Below, one piece after another: positions 33,079 through 43,025 of a stretch of 50,490 bases of DNA. The position numbers were made by a program, and so were the translations under genes. The notes under the pieces are model-generated. The model worked only from the letters and a program-made list of their open reading frames with translations, was not told where the DNA came from and searched no databases. Source of the DNA: Acidobacteriota bacterium. GTDB taxonomy: Bacteria; Acidobacteriota; Thermoanaerobaculia; Multivoradales; Multivoraceae. Location: NCBI GenBank assembly GCA_026707325.1, contig JAPOXA010000168.1:1-50490 (forward strand), read 5' to 3'. How positions within the stretch are numbered: the stretch's first letter is position 1; the number at the start of each line of letters is the position of its first letter.

Positions 33079-34517
33079 TCCAGGTAACCCATCGCCTCGA
33101 GCGCCTTGCGCGCGGCCTCGGTTTGTGGCGTGACGTTCGCGGGCGAGGTGCGGATCCACCTGCTGAGCCGACGTCCCAGGCGGTCCTTGACCTCCGGGAA
33201 CTCGGAGGCCACGTCTCTGAGTTGCAACGGGTCGGATGGCAGGTGGTAGAGCTCGATCGTCGGTTTTTCGTGGTCCCGGTTCGGCGGACGCAGGACGAGT
33301 TGCCACTCGCCGTCCTGAATGCTCCGCAGGTGACGCTGGTAGGCCCCGGCGTCGGCGAAGGCGATCGGATCCGAAGCGGCGCCGGTTTCGGCTTCGTCGG
33401 CCTGGGGCTGTCCCCGCAGCAGAGGCGTCCAGCTGCGGCCCTCGAAGCCCTCGGGCATCGGTTCTCCCAGCAGCTCGACCAGGGTGGGGAAGAGGCCGAT
33501 CAACTCGACCGGCTGCTCGACGCGCTGACCGGCAGTGACCCAGGACTCGCCGACGACGACCAGCGGCACGTGGACGCTGCTGTTGTAGGGCACCGGACCG
33601 TGTTCGAAAGGCACCCCGTGCTCGTTCAGCTCCTCGCCGTGGTCGGCGGTCAGTACGAGCAGGCTCCCGTCCTCCATGCCGAGGGCGGCGATCTCGTCAA
33701 GCATGGCGCCGATCGCGCGGTCCGTGACCCACACGTTCGCGTCGTACTGGGCCACGTAGTAGCGGAGTTCCCGGTGGTCGCCGAGCGCGCGTCCCTCGGC
33801 GCCCGTCAAGTCAACGATTTCGTCGCCGACATAGTGCTCATCGTCCAGAAACGGATTCCCGGTGCCGGGCTGGAGCAGGTAGGGGACGTGCGGGTCGGTG
33901 TAGTGCAGCCAGACGAACAGCCGCTCCTCGGAGGCCAGCGAGGTGAGCAGAGGCCCGGCCAGCTCGTTCACGCGGTCGGCCCACACGTGACGCCGGAACG
34001 CCATCGGCCGCTGCTCGACCGGAAGTTCGTCGACGGCGTCCAGGGTCGCCTGATCTATCCAGGTCTGCTCGTAGCGGTCGAAGCCGCGGCCCCAGCCGAG
34101 TTCCCGGCTCAGCACCGGGTTGGAGATCACCGCCGCCGTCGTGAAGCCGCGTTCCTGGAACCAGGCCGGCAGCGCGAGGTAGTCGTCGGGAATCGTCTGC
34201 GCGGCCGTGTTGATCAGTCCGGTCGTGTGCGGGTAGAGGCTCGTGAACATCGAGGCGAAGGACGGTCCGGTCTTCGGCCACTGGACGATTGCCCGCTCGA
34301 AGACGACTCCCCGCTCGACCCATTCGTCGAGCCGCGGACTCGTGTCCCGGTGATAGCCATGCCAGCCCAGGTGATCGGCGCGCAGCGTGTCGACCGTGAT
34401 CAGGAAGACGCGTCGCGGTGCCTCGGCTGCGGGCTCGAGCGCCGACTCAGGATCGGCGCCGCAGGCCAGGGCGAGCGCTGCAAGTGGAAGGAGGGCCAGC
34501 GCTTGCAGGCGGGGCAT
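33075..34517 (-). CDS. Sulfatase/alkaline-phosphatase superfamily lipoprotein
   Basis: The 480-residue product has a lipoprotein signal ending LALACG (Cys19). The fold is clear: metal-binding LITVDTLRADHLGWHGY (about 39-55), FVWLHYTDPHVPY and TADHGEELNEHG. The nucleophile position, however, reads TGPSFASMFTSL (Thr83 at the start) instead of the Cys/Ser-X-Pro-X-Arg needed for formylglycine, and Phe replaces the Arg. It is therefore probably not a classical sulfatase; a Thr-dependent phospho-group transferase or hydrolase is more likely. It is in a glycan operon and overlaps the following GT2 gene. Confidence 0.85.
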   Translation of the reverse strand: MPRLQALALLPLAALALACGADPESALEPAAEAPRRVFLITVDTLRADHLGWHGYHRDTSPRLDEWVERGVVFERAIVQWPKTGPSFASMFTSLYPHTTGLINTAAQTIPDDYLALPAWFQERGFTTAAVISNPVLSRELGWGRGFDRYEQTWIDQATLDAVDELPVEQRPMAFRRHVWADRVNELAGPLLTSLASEERLFVWLHYTDPHVPYLLQPGTGNPFLDDEHYVGDEIVDLTGAEGRALGDHRELRYYVAQYDANVWVTDRAIGAMLDEIAALGMEDGSLLVLTADHGEELNEHGVPFEHGPVPYNSSVHVPLVVVGESWVTAGQRVEQPVELIGLFPTLVELLGEPMPEGFEGRSWTPLLRGQPQADEAETGAASDPIAFADAGAYQRHLRSIQDGEWQLVLRPPNRDHEKPTIELYHLPSDPLQLRDVASEFPEVKDRLGRRLSRWIRTSPANVTPQTEAARKALEAMGYLE

Positions 34518-34668
34518 TCGCTAGGCGAGCCTCTTCGGGTCCGATGGCTCGGGGCGCAGACTTCTCAGACTGACGATGGGGGACGGGTGGAAGTTCGTGG
34601 CGTCCTGCACGGGCGATTGGAGCTTAGCCGGTGGGAGACCGCCGGCTCGTAGAACGGCTTCGGCCCGG

Positions 34669-36606
34669 TCAGTCCGCCGCGAGCACCTCCTTCACGGCCC
34701 GGTGAGCCTCGCGGATCGCCGCGTCCGTGTGGGGGCTCGCGGCGGCGTCGGCACCCGCGATGGCGACCCGGCCGAAGGGTTGCCTCGCCGTTACGACGGG
34801 CCGGTCGTCGCCCGCCTCGAAGGCCCACTCCGGCGGATCGAAGAGCGGGTTGTAGGTGTAGGTGTAGCCGTGCGGCCAGCGGTTCACCGTGATCGCCGCG
34901 ATGTCGCGCCGGTCGTCGAAACCGCTTGGGCCGAGCATCCGGTTGAGCTGGTCCCGGATGTTGGCTTCCACCGTCTCGAACGTGGTGCGGAGAAGGTCCA
35001 TCCGGCCGGCTCGATGCTGCTCGCGCCGGGACAGGCCCGGCTCGCACGGATAGCGGTACATTGCGATCACCAGCGGTTCGTCCGGCGAGGTCGACGTCCG
35101 GTAGTCCCCGAGCGAAAGCTGCTCGGAGAGCCCCACCGAGGTGTGGTAGCCGCCTGGGGCCTCGATGTAGGAGACGCCGGCCTCGATGAAGGCGCGCCAG
35201 TTCCGCAGCAGCACGCTCGTGTACTGGAGCGGCGCCTTGACCGGCCAGGACAGGGCGTCCCGTTGGGCATCCGGCAGTTCGGGCACCAGATGGGGAACGA
35301 TGTTGTGCCAGCAGGCGAGAATGACCCGTCCGGCCGTGACGGTGTGCCCCCGGTCGTTCCGGACGTAGGTGACCCGGGCCGGGCCACCCTGCCCGGGCTC
35401 GACCCGAATCACGGTGGAGGACAGCCGGATCCGGGTGCGGTTTCCCGCCCGATCCAGCATCCCGTAGTCGAGCGGCGCCATGACCACGTCCTCCATGGTC
35501 GATCCCGGGACGCTGCCCGGAATGAGCCCGCGCACGAGGAGCCGGGCGATCGTGGCGTTTCCGTCCGGGAAGTAGACGTCGGGATCTCCCTCGTACGCCC
35601 GGGCCTGGTTCTCCCGGCCATGCTGGCCGCCCGGCTCGTCCGCCAGCAGATCCGGGGGCGTCTCCGGAATCTCCATGCCCGAGAAGCCGGGCAGGCCCTC
35701 CTCCCAGGCGTAGCGCGCCGGGTAGGCGTCGATTCCGGTGCAGTAGATGCTCTTGGGCCGGTAGTCGAAGAACCGGACCACCCCCGGATCGCACTTCGCG
35801 TTTTCGAGGAGGAAGTCCCTGTAGCTGATGGTGGCAAGGTACGCCTTCTTTTCGGCCGGCGAGAGGTCCGGCAGGTAGTCCGGCTGCTCCTCGCCGTGGA
35901 GCCGGATCAGATCGGCCCGGACCGCCTCCGACAGTGGCGTGTCGGCGAGAAACTCGGTGAAGGGGCGACTCCCGACACCGGCAACCAGCACGTCCGTGCC
36001 GAAGGTCTCGCGGTCGAAGAACATGCCCTGCTCAAGCCCCAGGTTCTCGTAAGTGTCCGCTACCGAGGCGACGGACTCGTAGTAGCGCCCGCGGTCGATC
36101 CCGATCTCCTCGAGGAGGCCCCCCGCGACGTCCCCGTACTGGGAGGGCGCCTCGACGTACAGGGTGCCGCCGCTCATCAGGTAGGTCCGCCCGTCGAGCC
36201 GGAACTCGTTGCGCTTGGCATGGCCGCCGAAGTCGTCGTGGTTGTCGAGCAGCAGCACGCGGGCGTCCGGGCCCGCCTGCTTCGAGAAGTAGTGCGCGGC
36301 CGCCAGTCCCGAGATGCCGGCGCCCACGACCACCAGGTCATACGCTTCGCCGGTTTCGGTGGCCGTCCACTCCCGGCCCTCCTGGACCAGTTCGTGCGCG
36401 ACTTCGAACGAGCCGGGATGGGAGCCGCGCATTCCCGTGCGCAGCGGCGGATAGGCCGCCGCGCCCTCGCGTTCGATCTCCCGCTGGAACGCGGGTACGT
36501 CCCGGCAGGCCAGGGCGGCGCCGGTCAGGGCGACGGGAATCCCCGAGAGAAAGTCGCGGCGGCTGATGCCGTCTCCGGACAGCCGCGCCTTCCGGGTTGG
36601 TGTCAT
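34669..36606 (-). CDS. Tat-exported FAD-dependent dehydrogenase, spermidine-dehydrogenase-like
   Basis: The 645-residue flavoprotein has a twin-arginine signal (SRRDFLSG, 15-22) and a dinucleotide-binding motif VVVGAGISGLAA at 92-103. LLLDNHDDFGGHAKRNEF and MSGGTLYVEAPSQY match the spermidine dehydrogenase type. A late NRWPHGYTYTYNPLFDPP segment and GRVAIAGADAAASPHTDAAIREAH complete the FAD fold. It would oxidise a polyamine or related amine in the periplasm. It is divergent, with 50 bases between starts, from another amine oxidase gene. The exact substrate is not proven. Confidence 0.83.
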   Translation of the reverse strand: MTPTRKARLSGDGISRRDFLSGIPVALTGAALACRDVPAFQREIEREGAAAYPPLRTGMRGSHPGSFEVAHELVQEGREWTATETGEAYDLVVVGAGISGLAAAHYFSKQAGPDARVLLLDNHDDFGGHAKRNEFRLDGRTYLMSGGTLYVEAPSQYGDVAGGLLEEIGIDRGRYYESVASVADTYENLGLEQGMFFDRETFGTDVLVAGVGSRPFTEFLADTPLSEAVRADLIRLHGEEQPDYLPDLSPAEKKAYLATISYRDFLLENAKCDPGVVRFFDYRPKSIYCTGIDAYPARYAWEEGLPGFSGMEIPETPPDLLADEPGGQHGRENQARAYEGDPDVYFPDGNATIARLLVRGLIPGSVPGSTMEDVVMAPLDYGMLDRAGNRTRIRLSSTVIRVEPGQGGPARVTYVRNDRGHTVTAGRVILACWHNIVPHLVPELPDAQRDALSWPVKAPLQYTSVLLRNWRAFIEAGVSYIEAPGGYHTSVGLSEQLSLGDYRTSTSPDEPLVIAMYRYPCEPGLSRREQHRAGRMDLLRTTFETVEANIRDQLNRMLGPSGFDDRRDIAAITVNRWPHGYTYTYNPLFDPPEWAFEAGDDRPVVTARQPFGRVAIAGADAAASPHTDAAIREAHRAVKEVLAAD

Positions 36607-36656
36607 TGCCTAGAGTCGAGTGTACATTCGGTTCCGCTAGAGTCTTCCGCGCGACC

Positions 36657-38093
36657 ATGACTCCAACCGTGGCGCCGAACTTGGCAAGCGCAACCGCCAG
36701 TCGCCGGCAGTTCGTCGTCGGGGTGTCATCATTGTTCGCGGGGAAGGCAGTCCTGGCAAGCGGCGCCGCGGCTTCCACGGGCCGCCGGTCTGCCGTTCGC
36801 GGACACGACGTCGATGTCGTGGTGGTCGGCGGCGGCTTCGCCGGGGTCGCCGCCGCGCGCGATTCGATCAAGAACGGATACTCGACGGTGCTTCTCGAAG
36901 CGCGCGACCGGCTCGGCGGCCGCACCTGGACCGCCGACTTTGACGGCGACCAGGTCGAACTCGGGGGCACCTGGATTCACCACACCCAGCCGTTCGTCTG
37001 GGCCGAGAAGGAACGCTACGGACTGGAGATCGAGGAGACCCCCGGCGCGGTGGCGGATACCGGCTACCTGATCGCGGACGGCGAGCGCATCCGGCTGACG
37101 GAGGCCCGGTACGCCGAGACCTACGAGGCCTGGCGGCTTTACCACGCGGAGGCGCGATGGATCGTTCCGCGGGCGTGGGACATCCTCCACAACCGCGACG
37201 CCGCGCTCGCCGCGGACCGGATCAGCGCGACGGACCACATCGAGCGGCTCGAGCTCTCGTCCCTCCAGCGGAGCTATCTGCGAGCCGTCATCGCGATCAT
37301 GGCGAACGGGCAGCCGGAGACGATGTCCTACCTGGAACTGATGCGCTGGCACCTCGCCGGCGGCGGTTTCCTGCCGACGGTGGAAGACTCCGTCGCGCGC
37401 TTCAAACTGAAGCGCGGCACCCGGAGCCTGCTCCAGGCGATGGTTGACGACGCGGGACTCGAGGCAAGACTCGAGACGCCCGTCGAGTCCATCCGCGACC
37501 GCGGCGACGGGGCCGTGGTGGTAACCGGCGCAGGCGAAGAGATCCAGTGCCGAGCCGTCATCTGCTGCCTGCCGATGAACACGATCGCTGACGTCGCCTT
37601 CGACCCCCCGCTCGCCCCCGGGGTGGTCGAGGCGGGCCGGCAGCGCCACGCCGGGGCCGGCTTCAAGCTCCTGCTCAAGGCCGAAGGCGATGTCGGCAAC
37701 GTCGCCACCTACGCGATCGGCGAGCCGATCGACTTCGTGATGACCTACAAGCAGGCCGCGAACTACACGCTGCTGGTGGCGTTCGGCAAGGACCCCGACG
37801 ACCTCGACGTGAACGACGGCGACGCGGTGCAGCGGGCGCTGCGGGCTCACGTCCCGCGCGCGGAGCTGATCGGCAGCATGAGCCACGACTGGAACGGCGA
37901 CCCGTACTCGCGGGGCACCTGGGCCGTGTACCGGCCGGGCTGGGTGAGCCGCCACTACGACGAGTTCCAGCGAGATCGTGGCCGCATCCTGTTCGGCTCC
38001 GGCGACCACGGGGAAGGGTGGCGCGGCTTCATCGACGGCGCCATCGGCGGCGGCATCAGGGCGGCGCAGCGGGCGAAGAACCTCCTCGGCTGA
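36657..38093 (+). CDS. Exported flavin monoamine-oxidase-family protein
   Basis: The 478-residue protein begins at ATG 36657 with a Tat-like SRRQFVVG leader (15-22). It then has the FAD motif VVVGGGFAGVAAA, LLEARDRLGGRTWT and ELGGTWIHHTQPFVWAE. The C-terminus, FGSGDHGEGWRGFIDGAIGGGIRAAQ, is the second FAD segment of amine oxidases. The Cys used for covalent flavin in MAO-A/B is not seen. A 26-base gap links it to the next flavoprotein gene in the same direction. It probably oxidises an amine outside the cytosol; the substrate is unknown. Confidence 0.87.
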   Translation: MTPTVAPNLASATASRRQFVVGVSSLFAGKAVLASGAAASTGRRSAVRGHDVDVVVVGGGFAGVAAARDSIKNGYSTVLLEARDRLGGRTWTADFDGDQVELGGTWIHHTQPFVWAEKERYGLEIEETPGAVADTGYLIADGERIRLTEARYAETYEAWRLYHAEARWIVPRAWDILHNRDAALAADRISATDHIERLELSSLQRSYLRAVIAIMANGQPETMSYLELMRWHLAGGGFLPTVEDSVARFKLKRGTRSLLQAMVDDAGLEARLETPVESIRDRGDGAVVVTGAGEEIQCRAVICCLPMNTIADVAFDPPLAPGVVEAGRQRHAGAGFKLLLKAEGDVGNVATYAIGEPIDFVMTYKQAANYTLLVAFGKDPDDLDVNDGDAVQRALRAHVPRAELIGSMSHDWNGDPYSRGTWAVYRPGWVSRHYDEFQRDRGRILFGSGDHGEGWRGFIDGAIGGGIRAAQRAKNLLG

Positions 38094-38119
38094 GCATCCG
38101 GAACGAACCTCGAACGAAG

Positions 38120-40606
38120 ATGCGCCCGGAGTCCGGACGAAACCGAGAACCGCGGCGCCAGGGCGCGGCGGAGTTGCCGCGCCGCGCGAGCGTGATCGTG
38201 ATCGGCGGTGGCGTGATCGGTTGCTCGGTCGCCTACCACCTCGCGCGCTCGGGGTGCTCCGATGTGCTGCTGCTCGAGCGTCGCCAGATCACTTCCGGCA
38301 CGACCTGGCATGCCGCCGGCCTGCTCGGCCAGTTGCGGCAGTCGGTCACGATGACGAACCTTGCGCGCTACACGAGTGAGCTCTACGCCCGCCTTGGGCA
38401 GGAGACGGGACAGTCGACGGGCTATCGCCGCTGCAGCTCCTTCTCGGTCACCGCCGACCCGGAGCGGTTCGAGGAACTCAGGCGCGCGGCTTCGCTGGCG
38501 AAGGTGCTCGGGCTGCCGGTCGACGTGGTGACGGCGAAGACGATCGGCGAACGCGTGCCGCTGCTCGAGACGTCCGACCTGCTCGGCGGCCTGCACATCC
38601 CCGGCGACGGCTATGCGAACCCGACGGACGTCACCCTGGCGCTGGCCGCGGGCGCCCGCGCCGCCGGCGCCCGGATCGTCGAGCAGGTGCCGGTGACCGC
38701 CGTTCGCACCGCTGGGGGGCGTGCCGTGGGCGTGGCCACGGAGCAGGGGGACGTCGATGCCGACTGCGTCGTGCTCTGCGCGGGCATGTGGACCCGGGAG
38801 CTGGCCGCCTCCATCGGCGTCAACGTCCCGCTGCATGCCTGCGAGCACTACTACGTCCGGTTCGACGGCGTTGAAGGGCTTGACGCGGACCTGCCCGTTG
38901 TGCGGGACTATGACGCCATCTCGTACTTCCGGTACGACGCGGGCAAGCTGATCGTCGGCGTCTTCGAGCCGAACGCGCGGCCCTGGGGCATGGACGGCAT
39001 TCCCGAGGACTTCTGCTTCGACGAGATCCCCGCCAACCGCGAGCACTTCGAGCCGTTGCTCCGCGGCGCCAGGGAGCGGATGCCGGCACTCCAGTCGGCC
39101 GAGGTCCTGCAGCTCTTCTGCGGCCCGGAGAGCTTCACGCCGGACGTCCGTTACCACGTCGGCCCGGCCCCCGAGTGCGAGAACTGCTTCGTCGCGGCGG
39201 GCTTGAACTCGATCGGAATCCAGTCCGCGGGCGGGATCGGCCGGGTCGTCTCCGAGTGGATTCTCGAAGGGCATCCGCCGGCCGATCTCTGGGAAGTCGA
39301 CGTGCGCCGCAGCATGCCGTTCCAGGGCAACCGCAAGTACTTGCGCGAACGGGTCTCCGAGAGTCTGGGCCTGCTCTACGCCATGCACTACCCGTATCGC
39401 CAGTTCGAGACAGCGAGGGGCGTGCGCCGGTCACCGCTCTATGACCGCCTGGAGGCGGCCGGCGCGTGCCACGGGGAACTCGCCGGCTGGGAGCGGCCGA
39501 ACTGGTACGCGCCGGCCGGCGTGCCGGCCCGCTACGAGTACAGCTACGGGCGCCAGAACTGGTTCGACCACTCGGCCGCCGAACATCGGGCCGTGCGCGA
39601 GAACGTGGGACTGTTCGACCAGTCGTCGTTTGCGAAGTTCCGCCTGGAAGGCCGGGATGCGGCCAGGGTGCTCAACCTTGTCTGTGCCAACGATGTCGAC
39701 GTGCGTGCCGGCCGCATCCTCTACACCCAGTGGCTCAACGAGCGCGGTGGCATCGAGGCGGATCTCACGGTGACGCGCCTCGCGGAAGACAGCTTCCTGA
39801 TCGTCACCGCCGTCACCTCGGAGACGCGGGACTTTCATTGGCTCAAGGGCCACATTCCGAGCGACGCGCACTGCGTCCTTGTGAACGTGACCTCGGCGAT
39901 GGGCGTGATCTCCCTGATGGGCCCGGCTTCCCGCGCGCTGCTGCAGTCCCTGACGCCGGCCAACCTGGCCAACGAAGCGTTCCCGTTCGCGACGAGCCGC
40001 GAGATCGAACTGGGCTACGGCGTGGTGCGGGCATCCCGCATCACCTACGTCGGCGAACTCGGCTGGGAACTCTACGTTCCCACGGAGTTTGTGGCGGGGG
40101 TGTACGACGAGATCGTCGCTGCCGGCGAGGCGTTCGGTCTGGCGCACGCCGGCTACCACGCCCTGGACTCGCTGCGGATCGAGAAGGCCTATCGCCACTG
40201 GGGCCACGACATCACCGATCAGGACTCGCCGCTCGAAGCGGGCCTCGGGTTCGCCCTCAAGTTCGACAAGGCGGGCGGCTTCATCGGGCGCGAGGCACTG
40301 CTCAGGCAGAAGGAGAGCGGCATCGCGAAGCGCCTGATCCAGTTCAGGCTCCGGGATCCGCAGCCGCTGCTCTACCACTACGAACCGATCTGGCTGGGGG
40401 ACGAAATCGCCGGCTACGTCACCTCCGGGAACTACGGCCACAGCCTTGGAGCGGCCGTCGGCCTCGGCTACGTCCCCATGTCGCTGTTGCCGGACTTCCC
40501 CGAACTGCCCAGTCGTTTCGAGATCGAGGTCGCCGGCGTCCGTGTCCCGGCCGAGACCTCCATTCGACCCATGTACGACCCTGGCGGCAAGCGCGTTCGC
40601 AACTAA
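38120..40606 (+). CDS. Dimethylglycine/sarcosine dehydrogenase family protein (FAD + GcvT domains)
   Basis: From ATG 38120 the product has 828 residues. Residues about 23-420 are a DAAO-type FAD domain (VIVIGGGVIGCSVAYHLA) with TTWHAAGLLG at 62-71; His64 is the usual site of covalent FAD in this family. The FAO and GcvT-like folate-binding domains follow (PLYDRLEAAGACHG, NVGLFDQSSFAKFRL, ILYTQWLNERGGIEADLTVT, TYVGELGWELYVP and GRDVAL-like GREALL). Members demethylate dimethylglycine or sarcosine and pass one-carbon units to tetrahydrofolate. No ribosome site precedes the ATG. It follows the amine oxidase gene closely. Confidence 0.9.
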   Translation: MRPESGRNREPRRQGAAELPRRASVIVIGGGVIGCSVAYHLARSGCSDVLLLERRQITSGTTWHAAGLLGQLRQSVTMTNLARYTSELYARLGQETGQSTGYRRCSSFSVTADPERFEELRRAASLAKVLGLPVDVVTAKTIGERVPLLETSDLLGGLHIPGDGYANPTDVTLALAAGARAAGARIVEQVPVTAVRTAGGRAVGVATEQGDVDADCVVLCAGMWTRELAASIGVNVPLHACEHYYVRFDGVEGLDADLPVVRDYDAISYFRYDAGKLIVGVFEPNARPWGMDGIPEDFCFDEIPANREHFEPLLRGARERMPALQSAEVLQLFCGPESFTPDVRYHVGPAPECENCFVAAGLNSIGIQSAGGIGRVVSEWILEGHPPADLWEVDVRRSMPFQGNRKYLRERVSESLGLLYAMHYPYRQFETARGVRRSPLYDRLEAAGACHGELAGWERPNWYAPAGVPARYEYSYGRQNWFDHSAAEHRAVRENVGLFDQSSFAKFRLEGRDAARVLNLVCANDVDVRAGRILYTQWLNERGGIEADLTVTRLAEDSFLIVTAVTSETRDFHWLKGHIPSDAHCVLVNVTSAMGVISLMGPASRALLQSLTPANLANEAFPFATSREIELGYGVVRASRITYVGELGWELYVPTEFVAGVYDEIVAAGEAFGLAHAGYHALDSLRIEKAYRHWGHDITDQDSPLEAGLGFALKFDKAGGFIGREALLRQKESGIAKRLIQFRLRDPQPLLYHYEPIWLGDEIAGYVTSGNYGHSLGAAVGLGYVPMSLLPDFPELPSRFEIEVAGVRVPAETSIRPMYDPGGKRVRN

Positions 40607-40634
40607 AACGGAGTAGGCTGGCTTCGCGGCACAA

Positions 40635-40688
40635 ACTGGGTGCGCCGGCGTCCCCGCCGGCATCCGGCGCGAAGCGCCGGCTTCCGGA
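40635..40688. repeat. 54-bp dispersed hairpin repeat, copy 2
   Basis: This matches 28387-28440 at 50 of 54 positions, with the same pair of GC-rich hairpins. It lies 29 bases after a dehydrogenase stop and 38 bases before the heptose fusion gene start, so it may also attenuate or terminate readthrough. Confidence 0.7.
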
Positions 40689-40725
40689 AGTTCTGCCGAG
40701 CCAAGCGCCGACGATCGAGCCAACG

Positions 40726-41937
40726 ATGCACTCCCGACCTACCCAGGCCGTGATCCTGGCCGGCGGCCGGGGCACCCGCCTGGCGCCGCTGACGGACACG
40801 CTGCCCAAGGCGCTGATTCCGTTTCACGGCAAGCCGTTCCTGGGCCATGTCGTCGACATGCTGCGCGAGCAGGGCTTCGAGCGCGTCCTGCTGCTGCTCG
40901 GTTACCGCGCGGAGGCGATGATCGACCACTTCGGCGACGGCTCGGCCTACGGTGTCGAGATCAGCCACCGGGTGACGGCCCCGGATGACCTGACGGCGCA
41001 CCGGGTCAAGGACGCGGCCGATCAGCTCGACGACCGGTTCCTGCTCCTGTACTGCGACAACTACTGGCCGATGCAGTTCGACCGGATGTGGCGCGCCTAC
41101 GTCGACTCCGGGGCGGCGGCCCAGATCACCGTCTACGCGAACCGCGACCGCTACACCCGCGACAGCGTGATCGTGGGCGAGGACGGCTTCGTCACCGTCT
41201 TCGACCGCGGCCGGACGACGCCGGGGCTCAGCGGCGTCGAGATCAGCTACGCGATCCTCGAGAAGTCGGCGGTGCTGCCGCTTCTGCCGGACCGTCAGGA
41301 GCTGTTCGAGGAGGCGGTTTATCCGGCACTGACCGCCCGGGGCGAACTCCACGCCTACTGGAGCGAGCACCGCTACTACAGCGTCGGCGGCCACGAGCGC
41401 TTGCCGTTGACCGAGGCGTTCTTCGCCCGCACGCCGACGATCATCCTGGATCGCGACGGCGTCCTCAACGTACGCCCGCCGCGGGCTGAGTACGTCTGCA
41501 CGCCTGACGAGCTGCGCTGGCTACCGGGCGCCCGCGAGGCGCTCGCCGCCTTCAACCGGGCCGGCTGGCGGGTGCTCGTCGTGTCGAACCAGCCGGGAAT
41601 CGCGCGGGGGCGAATGACCGAGGACGACCTGGCCGCGGTCCATCGGCGCCTCTGCGGCGAAGCGGAGGAGGCGGGCGGACGGATCGACCGCATCTACTAC
41701 TGCCCGCACGGCTGGGACGAAGGCTGCGACTGCCGCAAGCCGGCGCCGGGGATGCTCTTCATGGCGCAGCGGGACCATCACCTCGACCTCACCCGGACGA
41801 CATTCCTTGGGGACGACGAGCGCGACGGCCAGGCGGCCGATGCTGCGGGCTGCCCGTTCGGCCTGGTCACCGGGAGCGAACCGCTGCTCGCGCACGCCGA
41901 GCGGCTGTTGGCCCTGCGAACGGCGGCGGCGGGATGA
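40726..41937 (+). CDS. Heptose-1-phosphate nucleotidyltransferase fused to heptose-bisphosphate phosphatase
   Basis: The 403-residue product joins two enzymes. Residues 7-235 are a sugar nucleotidyltransferase ([23 protein letters not shown] at 8-30 in shape, then LLYCDNYWP). Residues 237-395 are a GmhB-type HAD phosphatase with LDRDGVLN (nucleophile Asp242), [11 protein letters not shown] and the zinc-type cluster [14 protein letters not shown] (Cys326, His328, Cys334, Cys336). These match HddC and GmhB, which make GDP-D-glycero-alpha-D-manno-heptose together with the kinase HddA encoded three genes downstream. Fusing them joins non-adjacent chemical steps around the 7-phosphatase. The start is ATG 40726. 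Confidence 0.87.
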   Translation: MHSRPTQAVILAGGRGTRLAPLTDTLPKALIPFHGKPFLGHVVDMLREQGFERVLLLLGYRAEAMIDHFGDGSAYGVEISHRVTAPDDLTAHRVKDAADQLDDRFLLLYCDNYWPMQFDRMWRAYVDSGAAAQITVYANRDRYTRDSVIVGEDGFVTVFDRGRTTPGLSGVEISYAILEKSAVLPLLPDRQELFEEAVYPALTARGELHAYWSEHRYYSVGGHERLPLTEAFFARTPTIILDRDGVLNVRPPRAEYVCTPDELRWLPGAREALAAFNRAGWRVLVVSNQPGIARGRMTEDDLAAVHRRLCGEAEEAGGRIDRIYYCPHGWDEGCDCRKPAPGMLFMAQRDHHLDLTRTTFLGDDERDGQAADAAGCPFGLVTGSEPLLAHAERLLALRTAAAG

Positions 41938-43025
41938 GGCCCGCTTTCGTTCGCCGTCCGGTCCTGGTGACGGGGCACCGCGGTTATCTCGGTTCGGTCA
42001 TGGCGCCGTGGCTACTGGAGCGCGGCTACGACGTCGTCGGGCTCGACACCGGCTACTTCGACGACTGCACGATCACCGGCGACCCGCTGCCGATTCCGTC
42101 GATCCGCAAGGACATCCGCGACCTGGAGCCGGCCGACCTGCGCGCCTTCTACGCAGTGATCCATCTCGCCGCGCTCTCGAACGACCCGATCGGCAACCTG
42201 GACGAGACCTGGACCGAGGAGATCAACCACCGCTCTTCCGTGCGTCTGGCCGAGCTGGCCCGTGAGGCCGAGGTGCGTCGCTTCCTGTTTTCGTCCTCCT
42301 GCATCATGTACGGCCAGTCGAGCACGGAGACGGTGGACGAAACCTCGCCGCTCGATCCGCGCACTTTGTACGCTCGTTCCAAGGTCCGGAGCGAGGAGGC
42401 GATCCGGCAACTCGCTAGCGACGGTTTCTCGCCGACGTTCCTGCGCAACGGCACGGTCTACGGGTTGTCGCCCCGGATGCGCTTCGACACGGTCCTGAAC
42501 GACCTGACGGGCGCCGCGTTCGCCAACCGGCGAGTCGTGGTCTACGGCGACGGCAAGCCGTGGCGGCCGGTCGTCCACGTCGAGGACGTGGCGTCGGCAT
42601 TCGGTCGCGTGCTCGAAGCGCCGCTCTCGCTGGTTCACAACGAGGCCTTCAATACCGGGGCCGACCATCTGAACCACCGGGTGATCGAACTGGCCGAGAT
42701 CGCTGCGGACCTTGTGCCCGGCTGCGAAATCGAGGTTCGGGGCGAGCCGGCCGCCGACGAGCGCACCTATCGGGCTTCGTTCGAGAAGTTCGCTCGCGCC
42801 TTCCCGGACTTCGAGTTCCGCGACGCTGCCGGCGGCGCGAAGAGGTTGATCGAGGACTATGGCCGCGTCGGCCTCGACGCGGCGCTCTACGGCGACCCGC
42901 GGTTCGTTCGCCTGCGCTGGCTCAACCGGCTGCTCGACTCGGGACGGCTGGACCCATCGCTGCGCTGGGCTGCCGGCGGCAGCGAGGCAAACCCGGAGGC
43001 AGCCAACCCGGAGGAGAAGGGATGA
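41934..43025 (+). CDS. NAD-dependent sugar epimerase/dehydratase
   Basis: The 363-residue SDR has the cofactor motif [13 protein letters not shown] (10-22), a SSSCIMYG strand and the catalytic pair Tyr146/Lys150 in [23 protein letters not shown] is the usual substrate-binding block of nucleotide-sugar epimerases. Both ends overlap neighbours by ATGA, so it is coupled to the heptose fusion enzyme and the cupin epimerase. It likely modifies the nucleotide-heptose (dehydration, epimerisation or reduction). Confidence 0.87.
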   Translation: MRPAFVRRPVLVTGHRGYLGSVMAPWLLERGYDVVGLDTGYFDDCTITGDPLPIPSIRKDIRDLEPADLRAFYAVIHLAALSNDPIGNLDETWTEEINHRSSVRLAELAREAEVRRFLFSSSCIMYGQSSTETVDETSPLDPRTLYARSKVRSEEAIRQLASDGFSPTFLRNGTVYGLSPRMRFDTVLNDLTGAAFANRRVVVYGDGKPWRPVVHVEDVASAFGRVLEAPLSLVHNEAFNTGADHLNHRVIELAEIAADLVPGCEIEVRGEPAADERTYRASFEKFARAFPDFEFRDAAGGAKRLIEDYGRVGLDAALYGDPRFVRLRWLNRLLDSGRLDPSLRWAAGGSEANPEAANPEEKG

